Notes: generated by a model not told the origin, from the letters alone. DNA of 64,000 nt from Astrobacterium formosum (GCA_030848545.1 JAVDCA010000011.1:1-64000), one strand, 5' to 3'; shown: positions 16,048 through 24,638, counted from the first letter of the stretch. Program-made: numbers and translations.

Positions 16048-17031
16048 TTAGGCGGCCGGCGCGTCGTGACCGTCCGGCCAGATGGTGAACTTGTCGAACT
16101 CGGCTTCCAGGCCGGCCTTGATGTAGTCGGCGGTGCGAAGCTGTCCGGCGTTGCGCAGCTCTTCGTAGCGGGGCACGTCGGGGTTCTGGTAGAGAATGCC
16201 GACCGGGATCGGATCCTCGAGCGAGGCGATCTCGCGGGCGCGATTGATGTCGCTCGGATCGTGCTCCTGCTGATTGCGGTAGATCTTGGCAAGCCCGGCG
16301 CTCGGGCGCACGCCGCGATCATGGGTGAGGATCAGCGACTTCTGCGGATCCTGCAGCCAGGGATCGAACATCTTCGGCAGATATTGCGGGCAACGCTGCA
16401 GGATGCGGACGAACGACAAGCCCTTGTGCTTGTAGGCCGCCGCAAGAATCTCGTAGAGCAGCTCGGGAATCCAATCGACCGCCTGGGCGACGAACGAAAC
16501 GTTCTGCACGCCGAGCGTGACCGTCAAGGGATTGAGCGGCAGGAGCGTGGAGCCGCGCGGGGTGGTGTTGCTCTTGAAGCCGAGCGGAGAGGTCGGCGAG
16601 GCCTGCTTCTTGGTCAGGCCGTAGACATGGTTGTCGTGCAGCATGACGACCATGTTCATGTTGTAGCGGATGGCGTGGATCCAGTGGGCGGCACCGATCG
16701 AGCAGCAATCGCCGTCGCCGGTCGACACGAACACGTCGAGGTCGGGGCGAGCCAGTTTGATTCCCTCGGCCACCGGCAGGGCGCGGCCGTGGATGCCGTG
16801 GAACCCGTAGGTCTTCATGTAGTGCGGCAGGCGGCTCGAACAGCCGATGCCAGAGACGAACACGGTCCGCTCCGGCGCGAGGTCGTTGTCGCGGCACAGG
16901 CGCTGCACGGCGGTCAAGATGCCGCTGTCGCCGCAACCGGTGCACCAGCGCGGCACGCCGCCCTGATAATCTTCGAGGTTGTGATGCTCTTCGTAGAGCT
17001 TCACCAGGCAGTCGGTGGCTTCCAGGGTCAT
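16048..17031 (-). CDS. korB: 2-oxoacid:ferredoxin oxidoreductase beta subunit (KorB type)
   Basis: The thiamine-diphosphate and iron-sulfur subunit of a CoA-dependent 2-oxoacid:ferredoxin oxidoreductase, probably for 2-oxoglutarate. The 327-residue protein has WCTGCGDSG (Cys30, Cys33), GIGCSSR (Cys64) and QRCPQY (Cys214), the four usual cluster cysteines. The thiamine site reads STGDGDCC (103-110) with NHVYGLTKKQASPTSP (from 134). The ATG at 17031 was chosen: it follows GGAG and lies 10 bases after the korA stop, whereas a TTG farther upstream overlaps korA. Substrate is inferred from family resemblance only. Confidence 0.9.
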   Translation of the reverse strand: MTLEATDCLVKLYEEHHNLEDYQGGVPRWCTGCGDSGILTAVQRLCRDNDLAPERTVFVSGIGCSSRLPHYMKTYGFHGIHGRALPVAEGIKLARPDLDVFVSTGDGDCCSIGAAHWIHAIRYNMNMVVMLHDNHVYGLTKKQASPTSPLGFKSNTTPRGSTLLPLNPLTVTLGVQNVSFVAQAVDWIPELLYEILAAAYKHKGLSFVRILQRCPQYLPKMFDPWLQDPQKSLILTHDRGVRPSAGLAKIYRNQQEHDPSDINRAREIASLEDPIPVGILYQNPDVPRYEELRNAGQLRTADYIKAGLEAEFDKFTIWPDGHDAPAA

Positions 17032-17041
17032 GGTCGTCTCC

Positions 17042-18943
17042 TCACTGCGCAAGCTTGGCGCGCAGCGCCGCCACGATGGTTCCAGGCTTGATCGGGCGCG
17101 CGCGATCCTCGGTCCAGCAGTCGATGTCGATCAGGAAGCGCGAGCGCAGGATGAAGGCGAGTTGGCCGTAGCGGCGATTGTCCTCGTTGATGATCTCGTC
17201 CTTGGGGTCGTCGGACCAGTTGTTCTCGACCGTCATCACCTTCTTGTAGCGCTGCATGATCTCCTTGATGCCGGAGGCCATCGGCTGGATGAACTGGAGA
17301 TGGATCGAGCCGACCTTGCGGCCTTCGGCGCGCAGGCGCGTCACCGCCTCCTCGATCGCCCCCTTGGTCGAGCCCCAGCCGACCACCAGGAGATCACCTT
17401 CGGTGTCGCCGAACACCGCCGGCGGCTTCAGAGTGCGCTGGAAGGCGGCGAGCTTGAGCGAGCGGGAACGATGCGATTCCTCGTTGACGGCCGGATCGTA
17501 GGCGACATGGCTGTCGCGGTCGTGCGCGAGACCGGTGAGCGTGTACATGCCGCCGGGCTGGCCGGGAATGAAGCGGCGCTTGAGGCCGGTGACCGGATCC
17601 CAATCGTACGGCCTGGCGCCCGCCGGGACCGGCGCCTGGTCGAGCGGCGGCGCCAGCCAGTCCTCGCTGAAGGTCGGACGCGGGAACGGCTGCTGGGCGG
17701 TGGCGAGATTGGCGTCGGACAGGATCACCACCACCATGTTGAAGGTCTCGGCGAGCTTGCGGGCGGTGATGACCGAGTAGAAGCAGTCCTCGATGGTCGA
17801 CGTCGCCATGATGATCTTGGGGGCGTCACCGTGGCTGCCGAACATGGCGGCGAACAGATCGCCCTGCTCCGGCTTGGTCGGCTGACCGGTCGACGGGCCG
17901 CCGCGCTGGACGTTGATGACGACGAGCGGGATTTCGGCCATGACGGCGAGGCCGATCGCCTCCTGCTTGAGCGACAGGCCCGGGCCCGACGTGATCGTCA
18001 CCGTGCACTTGCTGGCGTAGGACGCGCCGACCGCGAAGGCGCAGGCGGAGATTTCGTCCTCGGCCTGATGGACGATGCCGCCGACCTTCTCGAAGCAGTC
18101 GGACAGGTAATGCGACGCCGAGGTTGCCGGCGTGATCGGATACATGGCGCAGATGTCCATGCCCGACGCGAGCACACCGAGCGCCAGCGCGGTATTGCCG
18201 TTCATCACCATGCGCGGCGCCGTCACCGGCACGCCGGGGATCTCGTATTTGAGGTCGAGATTGGCCTCGGCCCAGGCGAAGCCGGCTTCCAGGAGCGCCG
18301 TGTTGGACTCGATGACCTTGTGGTCCTTCTTGCCGAACGCGATGGCGATCTGTTCACGGCCGAGCTCGAGGTCGAGGCTGTAGATCGAGCACAACATGCC
18401 GAGCACGAACATGTTCTTGCCCTTGCGCGGGTCCTTGACCAGCTTGCGGCACTCGAGCTCGAGCGGGACTTCGTAGACCCGATAACCGGCCTTGACGAGT
18501 TGGTCGTGCGTCGAGACGTAGGACTCGGCGATCGCGGCGTTGCGGTTGGTACGCCACATGCTTTCGAGCAGGATGATGCAGCCCGGCTTCAGTTCGCCGG
18601 CGCGCACGCGCCCGAGCAGCACCTGCTCGTTGAAGGCGACCACGAGATCGGCCTCGTCGCCGCCGTTGGTGATGCGGTGCGAGCCGATGCGGATGCGGTT
18701 GCCGGAGGCGCCCGCGACCGAGCGCGCCGGCGGCTGGATTTCGGCCGGGATGATCTCGACCGTCCACACGCCGTTGCCGCTCTTGGCCGCGATGGCGCCG
18801 AGCGACTGGCCGCAGCGTTGCGCGCCCTCGCCGGAGTCGGAGATGATCTCGACCACGGTCTCGTCGAGCGTGACGACCTTCTTGGCCGACGCCGCCTCGC
18901 CCGCTCGCGCCTTCGGCCGGTCTGAAGTGAGCACTTCGTTCAT
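17042..18943 (-). CDS. korA: 2-oxoacid:ferredoxin oxidoreductase alpha subunit, gamma-alpha fusion (KorA type)
   Basis: The catalytic partner of KorB. The 633-residue length fits the fused gamma (about 20-210) and alpha (about 220-633) arrangement. The alpha part shows MYPITPATSASHYL, HQAEDEISACAFAVGAS, SGPGLSLKQEAIGLAV and QRGGPSTGQPTKPEQGDL, all classic for this family, and the C-terminal VVGWGSTKGAIEEAV Rossmann part. The gamma part begins VEIISDSGEGAQ, a variant of the GxGGQG loop. The ATG at 18943 follows GAGGA; longer frames are not supported. It lies 43 bases after nfnB in the same operon. It lacks its own ferredoxin domain. Confidence 0.92.
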   Translation of the reverse strand: MNEVLTSDRPKARAGEAASAKKVVTLDETVVEIISDSGEGAQRCGQSLGAIAAKSGNGVWTVEIIPAEIQPPARSVAGASGNRIRIGSHRITNGGDEADLVVAFNEQVLLGRVRAGELKPGCIILLESMWRTNRNAAIAESYVSTHDQLVKAGYRVYEVPLELECRKLVKDPRKGKNMFVLGMLCSIYSLDLELGREQIAIAFGKKDHKVIESNTALLEAGFAWAEANLDLKYEIPGVPVTAPRMVMNGNTALALGVLASGMDICAMYPITPATSASHYLSDCFEKVGGIVHQAEDEISACAFAVGASYASKCTVTITSGPGLSLKQEAIGLAVMAEIPLVVINVQRGGPSTGQPTKPEQGDLFAAMFGSHGDAPKIIMATSTIEDCFYSVITARKLAETFNMVVVILSDANLATAQQPFPRPTFSEDWLAPPLDQAPVPAGARPYDWDPVTGLKRRFIPGQPGGMYTLTGLAHDRDSHVAYDPAVNEESHRSRSLKLAAFQRTLKPPAVFGDTEGDLLVVGWGSTKGAIEEAVTRLRAEGRKVGSIHLQFIQPMASGIKEIMQRYKKVMTVENNWSDDPKDEIINEDNRRYGQLAFILRSRFLIDIDCWTEDRARPIKPGTIVAALRAKLAQ

Positions 18944-18986
18944 GACGTCCTCGACGGCTCGTGATGCCTTGCTGGTGCGCGCCCGG

Positions 18987-20492
18987 TCAGCCGAGACGAA
19001 GCCGCGCGTGATTTCGTTCGGAAAGTTCGATGCCGAACAGCTTGCCGTCGCTGCCGGTGCTTTCCGCCTGATACACGGCCTCGCTGTCACGCAGGCCGAG
19101 ATAAGCCTTCATGGCGCTCGCCGCCTTGCGGCCGGCGCCCATGGCCTGGATCACGGTGGCGGCGCCGGTGACGATGTCGCCGCCCGCATAGACGCCCTGG
19201 ATCGAGGTCGCGAGGTTCTCATCGGCGTCGATGTAACCCCACTTGTTGAGCTTGAGTTTCGACGTCTGCCCGATGATCGGGTTGGCGTTGGTGCCGATGG
19301 CGTAGACCACGGTGTCGCAGTCGAACTCGTATTCGCTGCCCGGTACCGGCACCGGCCGGCGGCGTCCGGAATCGTCCGGCTCGCCCAGTTCCATGCGCTG
19401 GCAGCGCATGCCCTTGACGCCGTTCTTACCGTTGTCGAGGAGCGCGACCGGCGTCGTCAGCCAGTGGAACTGGACGCCCTCTTCGCCGGCGTGATGGATT
19501 TCCTCGGCGCGCGCCGGCGCCTCCGCCTTGCTGCGGCGATAGATGCAGTGCACTTCCTCGGCACCCATCCGCAGCGACACCCGCAGCGCGTCCATGGCGG
19601 TGTTGCCGGCGCCGATGACGGCGACGCGACGGCCGAGATCGATGGGCGTGTCGTAGTTCGGGAAGTCGCGCGCATGCATGAGATTGCAGCGCGTCAGCAG
19701 TTCGTTGGCGGACAAGACGCCGTTGAGCGACTCGCCCGGGATGCCCATGAAGCTCGGATAGCCGGCGCCGACGCCGATGAAGACGGCGTCGTAGCCCATC
19801 TCGGTGACCATCTGCTCGACCGTGAACAGGCGACCGACCAGCGTATTGCACTTGAACTTGATGCCGAGCTTGACGAGCTTGGCGATCTCGGCGTCGATGA
19901 CGCCGTTGGGCAGGCGGAAATCCGGGATGCCGTATTTGAGGACGCCGCCGGCCTCCTGGAAGGCCTCGTAGACGGTGACGTCGCAGCCCGCCTTGGCCAT
20001 GTCGGCGGCACAAGCCATCCCCGAAGGACCGGAACCGACGATGCCGACGCGGAAGCGGTTGGGCTCCACATAGGGCACGTTCTCCCAGCCCTCGGCGATC
20101 GCCATGTCGCCGATGAAGCGTTCGAGACGGCCGATCGCCACCGGTTCGAGCGTGTCGCCGACCGTGCAGCGGCCCTCGCACTGGTTCTCCTGCGGACAGA
20201 CGCGCCCGCAGATGGCGGGCAGCAGATTGGCGTCGGTGATGGTGTCGTAGGCGCCGCGGTAGTTCTTCTCTGTGATCTTCTTGATGAACGCCGGGATATT
20301 GATGTTGACCGGACAGCCCTTGATGCACGGCTCTTCCGGGCACATCAGGCAACGCTCGGCCTCGCGCATGGCGTCTTCGAGGCGATACCCGCAGGCGACC
20401 TCGGCGAAGTTGCGCGCACGCTCCTTGGGATCCTGCTCGCGCATCGGCGTGCGTTCCTGCGGGATCGTGCGGATGGTTTTCTTCTTCGCCAT
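18987..20492 (-). CDS. nfnB: NfnB/GltD-like NADPH oxidoreductase (glutamate-synthase small-subunit family)
   Basis: A 501-residue flavoprotein of the GltD family. With NfnA next door it probably forms an electron-bifurcating NADH-dependent ferredoxin:NADP+ oxidoreductase. N-terminal cysteines CLMCPEEPCIKGCP and CGRVCPQENQCEGRC bind two [4Fe-4S] clusters. The FAD loop is VGIVGSGPSGMACA and the NAD(P)H loop VAVIGAGNTAMDAL; the second FAD motif is VYAGGDIVTGAATVI. No glutamate-synthase large subunit is adjacent, which favours Nfn over GltD. The ATG at 20492 starts MAKKKTIRT after an AGGAG site. It is 77 bases downstream of nfnA. Confidence 0.88.
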   Translation of the reverse strand: MAKKKTIRTIPQERTPMREQDPKERARNFAEVACGYRLEDAMREAERCLMCPEEPCIKGCPVNINIPAFIKKITEKNYRGAYDTITDANLLPAICGRVCPQENQCEGRCTVGDTLEPVAIGRLERFIGDMAIAEGWENVPYVEPNRFRVGIVGSGPSGMACAADMAKAGCDVTVYEAFQEAGGVLKYGIPDFRLPNGVIDAEIAKLVKLGIKFKCNTLVGRLFTVEQMVTEMGYDAVFIGVGAGYPSFMGIPGESLNGVLSANELLTRCNLMHARDFPNYDTPIDLGRRVAVIGAGNTAMDALRVSLRMGAEEVHCIYRRSKAEAPARAEEIHHAGEEGVQFHWLTTPVALLDNGKNGVKGMRCQRMELGEPDDSGRRRPVPVPGSEYEFDCDTVVYAIGTNANPIIGQTSKLKLNKWGYIDADENLATSIQGVYAGGDIVTGAATVIQAMGAGRKAASAMKAYLGLRDSEAVYQAESTGSDGKLFGIELSERNHARLRLG

Positions 20493-20569
20493 CTTGAGGG
20501 GCTCCTCGCGCGAAAGGCTATGGGCACGCGCAGCCGTCAGTCTCGCCGAGCGCGCATTCGGCGGATCGA

Positions 20570-21463
20570 TCACTTCACCGCCAGATCCGCATGGCCGCGG
20601 ATACGGCAGCTTTCGTTCCAGTGCTCGAGGGCTTCCTTCTCGGTCGTCGCGTAGCGTTTGAGGCGGTGCGAGAGATCGTCGAAGTCGACCAGATGGCCGT
20701 CGAAGTCCGGGCCGTCCACGCAGGCGAACAGCACCTTGTCGCCCACCTTGACGCGGCAGCCGCCGCACATGCCGGTGCCGTCGACCATGACCGGGTTGAG
20801 GCTCACCATGGTCTTGACCTTGCGCGGCCGCGTCGCCTCGACGCAACCCTTCATCATCACCGGCGGACCGATGGCGACGACCTCGTCGATGTCGGGATGC
20901 TTTTCGAACGCCTTGTCGATGCCGAGGGTGACGAGACCTTTAAGGCCCGCCGAGCCGTCATCGGTGCAGACGATCAGTTCGTCGCACACCTTGGCGAACT
21001 TGTCGTCCCAGAATATCAGGTCCTTGGTGCGGAAACCGAGCACGCCGATGACCTTGGCGCCGTTCTCCTTGTGCGCCCGCGCCTGCGGGAACACGGGGGC
21101 GACACCGAGACCGCCACCGACGCACAGGACCTTCTTGGCCTTGCCGACATGGCTCGGGATGCCCATCGGGCCGACGACCGCGTGCAAGCGCGCGCCGACC
21201 TTGCAGGTCTGCTGCATCTCGCGCGTCGTCTTGCCGACCGCCTGGATGACGAGCGTGACCGTCCCCTTGGCGCGATCGAAGTCGGCGATGGTCAGCGGAA
21301 TGCGCTCGCCGTGAGCGTGCGACATCACAATGACGAATTGGCCCGGCTGCGCCGCCTTGGCCATCATGGGATGACGGAACTCAAGAAGGTACGTCACGTC
21401 GGAAAAATCCTGACGCGTGACGATTTCGAAGCTTTCAGGCAATGCGGTACTGGGCTCGCTCAT
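20570..21463 (-). CDS. nfnA: NfnA-like ferredoxin:NADP reductase subunit (PyrK / SudB family)
   Basis: The small FAD/[2Fe-2S] subunit of the predicted Nfn complex, 297 residues. It has an FAD-binding barrel (QPGQFVIVM, ERIPLTIADFD), the NAD-binding VLCVGGGLGVAPVFPQ and a C-terminal cluster site MCGGCRV with FACVDGPDFDG, as in dihydroorotate-dehydrogenase PyrK-type proteins. It is the first gene of the five-gene block, so the upstream FNR/FixK box probably controls all five. The start ATG at 21463 is the family-typical position; a second ATG 12 bases upstream is possible. Confidence 0.87.
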   Translation of the reverse strand: MSEPSTALPESFEIVTRQDFSDVTYLLEFRHPMMAKAAQPGQFVIVMSHAHGERIPLTIADFDRAKGTVTLVIQAVGKTTREMQQTCKVGARLHAVVGPMGIPSHVGKAKKVLCVGGGLGVAPVFPQARAHKENGAKVIGVLGFRTKDLIFWDDKFAKVCDELIVCTDDGSAGLKGLVTLGIDKAFEKHPDIDEVVAIGPPVMMKGCVEATRPRKVKTMVSLNPVMVDGTGMCGGCRVKVGDKVLFACVDGPDFDGHLVDFDDLSHRLKRYATTEKEALEHWNESCRIRGHADLAVK

Positions 21464-21538
21464 GCGTCTGACCATCCCTCTCGACAGTCGTTTCCCCCGA
21501 ACGGGTCTCGTGTGTGGTCCCTCGCCCCATCCGGGACC

Positions 21539-21552
21539 TTGATCAGGATCAA
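21539..21552 (-). promoter_or_regulatory. Perfect FNR/FixK-type box upstream of nfn-kor
   Basis: TTGATCAGGATCAA is an exact TTGAT-N4-ATCAA inverted repeat, the FNR/FixK consensus. Its centre (21545.5) is about 82 bases before the nfnA ATG. If the box is at -41.5, transcription would start near 21504, leaving a leader of about 40 bases. This predicts induction at low oxygen. Confidence 0.75.
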
Positions 21553-21580
21553 TTGCGGCTATACGCACTCGGACTGCACG

Positions 21581-21596
21581 AGTATTGTACAATACT
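21581..21596. promoter_or_regulatory. Perfect 16-bp palindrome, possible operator
   Basis: AGTATTGTACAATACT is a perfect dyad centred 43 bases upstream of the FNR-type box. The TTGTACAA core resembles operators of GntR or similar dimeric regulators, but the cognate protein is not in the window. Confidence 0.5.
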
Positions 21597-21734
21597 GTAA
21601 ACGCATGCCTTTAGGGCTTACGTGGTTCAGTTCTAAAAATTCAGAGCTGCCCTGCGGGTAGCGTTTGACCTGCATCATTCTGGGCGGCCCCGGAAGTACG
21701 AAGGTAGGCGCATAACTGCGGGACGGAGCGTCGC

Positions 21735-21890
21735 ATGGACTACGATGACTTTCTCCGCGAAGAGGCCGCGAAGTACCGAAGGCTGGCCGAAGAGGCCAGC
21801 GACGACTTCATCAAGAAGGAATTGCTCGAACTCGCGCTCGTCTGCGAGGAGGTGGCTGAGACGATCGAGGATCGCCTTACCGGCGGGTAG
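21735..21890 (+). CDS. Small acidic conserved protein (51 aa)
   Basis: A 51-residue frame that starts MDYDDFLREEAAKYRRLAEE and continues as an almost uninterrupted charged helix ending DRLTGG. A GGAG ribosome site lies about six bases before the ATG at 21735. The composition (Glu/Asp/Lys/Arg with regular Leu and Ala) suggests a soluble helical hairpin. Short proteins of this look are common in Bradyrhizobium-like genomes. Function unknown. It is divergent from nfnA with the FNR-type box and palindrome between them. After it, 21891-22132 holds no gene I can support. Confidence 0.6.
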   Translation: MDYDDFLREEAAKYRRLAEEASDDFIKKELLELALVCEEVAETIEDRLTGG

Positions 21891-22132
21891 GTCCTTAGGG
21901 CTCAGCAGGCGCGCAATTTCATGACAGCTCCGATCAATATGCCCCGGATGATCGCCGCGGACGGACCGATGATTTGTCCGGGCTCGGGCGTCACCCGCGA
22001 GGAACTGCATTGCAGCCATGCAGAAGGCCTGAAGGCTGAGTTGAGGCGGACGGCGCGGCGCTGATGCCGGCTCCCCCCTCACGCGCTTCCATATTTGGAG
22101 GTCCGCGGCCGTTCGTCGCACAGTCGGACGGA

Positions 22133-22320
22133 TTCCGCGAGATTGCCTCGGTAGCGTGCCCCGGGCGCGCTGCAGCATGCAATGCTGCTGCGCAGACCCG
22201 GGGCCTAGCTCGGCGCCGACCGGCGCAAGGCCCCGGTTCAGCGGCGCACCACTCCGCTGCGCTTCGCTCCGCTGCGTGCTGCACCGCGCCCGGGGCACGA
22301 ACCGAACCGATCAGCCGGAA
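22133..22320. repeat. Dispersed repeat R1, full copy
   Basis: It begins TTCCGCGAGATTGCCTCGG, continues TAGCGTGCCCCGGGCGCG and ends CGCGCCCGGGGCACGAACC with CCGATCAGCCGGAA. GCAGCATGCAATGCTGC and GCAAGGCCCCGGTTCAG lie inside, followed by the CGCTTCGCTCCGCTGCG stretch also seen at 69-165. It separates the small acidic gene from the P-type ATPase stop. Confidence 0.85.
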
Positions 22321-22404
22321 ACCGGTTCAGACGACCAGCGCGCTGCACATCAACGGTCCCCGCAGCCCCGAGGTCCATGCGGGCCGGATCGGCGGCCGCC
22401 CTTT

Positions 22405-24537
22405 TCACTTCATTGCGCGGCGCGACAACAGCCGCAGCGCATTGGCGGTGACCAGAACGGTCGCTCCGGTATCGGCGAGGATCGCCATCCACAGCGTCGT
22501 CGCGCCGGCCAGCGTGGTCACCAAGAACACCGCCTTGAGGCCGAGCGCGATGGCGACGTTCTGGCCGATATTGCCGAGCGTCGCCCGCGACAACGCGATC
22601 AGATCGGCGATGCCGGTGACGCGATTCCCCATCAAGGCGGCATCGGCGGTCTCCAAAGCCACGTCGGTGCCGCCCCCCATGGCGATGCCGACCGACGCCG
22701 CGGCGAGGGCCGGCGCATCGTTGATGCCGTCGCCCACCATGGCGACGGGTCCATCCCCTTGCAGACGGGCGATTTCGGCGAGCTTGGCGTCGGGCAACAG
22801 TTCGGCGCGCGCTTCGAGGCCGAGCCGGCTCGCGATCGCCGCCGCCGTACGGGCATTGTCGCCGGTGAGCATCACTGACCTGATGCCCCGCTCCGCGAGC
22901 CGCCGTACGCCTTCGGCCGCGTCCGGCCGCGGCTCGTCGCGCAGCGCGATCAGGCCCTCGACCGTCTTGCCGGACAAAACCACCACCACGGTCTTGCCCG
23001 CCGTCTCGAGACCCGCGATCGCATCGCGCACTTGCGGATTGATCGCCGTCTGCTCGGCCGCATGGCGGGGCGAGCCGACCGACACGAAGCCGGTCTTCAA
23101 GCGCCCCGTCACCGCCTTGCCGGGCGTGGCGACGCTGCCGCCGAAGGTCGCCGGAATGACGAGGCCGCGGGCCTGCGCCGCCGCGGTGATCGCCTGCCCG
23201 AGCGGATGGCTCGTATTGCGCTCGACCGCCGCGGCTCTGGCGAGCACGCTCGCCTCGTCGTTCCCGAAGGCGATTACATCCGTCACCTGCGGCTTGCCGA
23301 GGGTGAGCGTGCCGGTCTTGTCGAAGGCGACTGTCCTGACTTTTCCCAGGGTTTCGAGTGCGGCGCCGCCCTTGATCAGCAGTCCCTGCCGCGCCCCGGC
23401 GGCGAGTCCGGACGCGATCGCGGCCGGCGTCGAGATGACCAGCGCGCACGGACAAGCGATGAGAAGCGTGGCGAGCCCACGATAGATCCAGGTCGACCAG
23501 TCGCCGCCGAATGCGAGCGGCGGCACGGCGACGACCATGAGCGCGACCACCATCGCGCCGGGCGTGTACCAGCGGCTGAACCGGTCGATCATCCGCTCCG
23601 TCGGCGCCTTCGATTCCTGCGCCTCCTCGACCAGATGGATGATGCGCGCAATGGTGTTGTCGGCGGCGACGCGGTCGATGCGCACCTCGAGTTCGCCATT
23701 GGCATTGATGCTGCCGGCGTAGACACGGGCGCCAATCTCCTTGAGGACCGGCACGGACTCGCCCGTCACCGGCGCCTCATCGACCTCGGACGAACCATCG
23801 ATCACCTCGCCATCGGAGGGAACACGATCGCCCGGACGGACGATGACGACATCGCCGACCGCCAGCGCATCGACCGGAACCTGCTCGGCCTCGCCGCCGT
23901 CCTTGCGCCGACGACGCGCCATGCGCGGGATGAGGTCGACCAGCGCCTCGATGCCGGCCCGCGCCCGGCCGGCCGCGACCGTCTCCAGGAGTTCGCCGAC
24001 CGCGAACAGGACGATGACCACCGCGGCCTCCTCGGCCTCGCCGATCGCAACCGCCCCGAGCGCCGCAATCGACATCAGGGTCTCGATGGAAAAGGGCGTG
24101 CCGGCGAGCGCACCGGCGAGCGCACGCCGGGCGAATGGAACCACACAGATCAGTGCCGCCGCCGTATAGAGCCATCGCTCCCATGCCGGCACGAACGCGG
24201 CGAGGACGAAGGCGGCCATGAACAGGGCGCCGGTGCCGAGCACGAGCCGGCCCTTGTCGTCCTGCCACCACGGTGCGCGTTCACGCTTGGCCGACCCCTG
24301 CAGGCTCGATGCGGCCGGCGTGTCGAGCGGCCTGTAGCCGAGCGCCTTGACCTTTTCCGCGATAGTCCGGGCCGACGTGCGGTCCTCGTCCAGGCGCAGC
24401 ACCAGCGTTCCGGCCGTATAGCTGACATCGATGTCAGAGACGCCCGGCAGGCGCCGCACGGCGTTCTCGATCTTGAGGGCGCAAGAGGCGCAATCCATGC
24501 CATCGATGCGCATTTTGTAGGGAGTGGCCGCAGCCAT
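22405..24537 (-). CDS. cadA: Heavy-metal P1B-type ATPase (Zn/Cd/Pb exporter)
   Basis: An inner-membrane pump that exports soft divalent metals. The 710-residue protein has one N-terminal metal-binding domain with GMDCASC (Cys16, Cys19). It then has paired membrane helices, the transmembrane metal site Cys362-Pro-Cys364 (IACPCALVIS), the phosphorylated Asp406 in DKTGTLT, TGDNARTA and MVGDGINDAPAL. The CPC with an HP locus (NTSHPLG) fits the ZntA/CadA group rather than a cation antiporter. The ATG at 24537 follows GAGGTGAC. A divergent MerR-family gene and a MerR-type promoter lie directly upstream, so it is metal-induced. Exact metal preference cannot be read from the sequence. Confidence 0.93.
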   Translation of the reverse strand: MAAATPYKMRIDGMDCASCALKIENAVRRLPGVSDIDVSYTAGTLVLRLDEDRTSARTIAEKVKALGYRPLDTPAASSLQGSAKRERAPWWQDDKGRLVLGTGALFMAAFVLAAFVPAWERWLYTAAALICVVPFARRALAGALAGTPFSIETLMSIAALGAVAIGEAEEAAVVIVLFAVGELLETVAAGRARAGIEALVDLIPRMARRRRKDGGEAEQVPVDALAVGDVVIVRPGDRVPSDGEVIDGSSEVDEAPVTGESVPVLKEIGARVYAGSINANGELEVRIDRVAADNTIARIIHLVEEAQESKAPTERMIDRFSRWYTPGAMVVALMVVAVPPLAFGGDWSTWIYRGLATLLIACPCALVISTPAAIASGLAAGARQGLLIKGGAALETLGKVRTVAFDKTGTLTLGKPQVTDVIAFGNDEASVLARAAAVERNTSHPLGQAITAAAQARGLVIPATFGGSVATPGKAVTGRLKTGFVSVGSPRHAAEQTAINPQVRDAIAGLETAGKTVVVVLSGKTVEGLIALRDEPRPDAAEGVRRLAERGIRSVMLTGDNARTAAAIASRLGLEARAELLPDAKLAEIARLQGDGPVAMVGDGINDAPALAAASVGIAMGGGTDVALETADAALMGNRVTGIADLIALSRATLGNIGQNVAIALGLKAVFLVTTLAGATTLWMAILADTGATVLVTANALRLLSRRAMK

Positions 24538-24539
24538 AG

Positions 24540-24570
24540 GGTGTCACCTCGACGATTACGATGTGACACC
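24540..24570 (-). promoter_or_regulatory. Inverted repeat in the cadA leader overlapping its ribosome site
   Basis: GGTGTCAC (24540-24547) and GTGACACC (24563-24570) are perfect 8-bp inverted arms with a 15-base spacer. On the minus strand the downstream arm ends two bases before the cadA ATG and overlaps the GAGGTG ribosome site, so an mRNA hairpin could mask it. It could also be a second protein-binding site. Confidence 0.45.
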
Positions 24571-24571
24571 C

Positions 24572-24602
24572 CATATGCACCCTGTAGCAGCTACAGGGTC
24601 AA
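24572..24602 (-). promoter_or_regulatory. MerR-type promoter of cadA
   Basis: On the minus strand a -35 TTGACC (24602-24597) and a -10-like CATATG (24577-24572) are separated by 19 bases, the over-long spacing characteristic of MerR-controlled promoters. The spacer carries the dyad ACCCTGTAGC / GCTACAGGGT (24579-24599, one-base centre). This is the textbook operator arrangement for ZntR/CadR/PbrR regulators. Confidence 0.85.
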
Positions 24603-24638
24603 GGGCCATGCCGTGTTAAAACGCCGGGCGAAACTCAG

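Noticed and set aside
17015..18925. A 636-codon plus-strand open frame opposite korA
   Set aside because: The opposite strand encodes a textbook KorA; the plus frame is only its shadow.
18987..20492. Calling this gene gltD (glutamate synthase small subunit)
   Set aside because: No gltB is adjacent, and an NfnA/PyrK-like subunit directly precedes it, so Nfn is the better reading.
21921..22064. A 47-codon plus-strand frame containing CPGSGVTREELHC
   Set aside because: About a quarter of codons end in A or T, lower G/C3 than neighbouring genes, there is no good ribosome site and I recognise no family. It might be real but is not supported.
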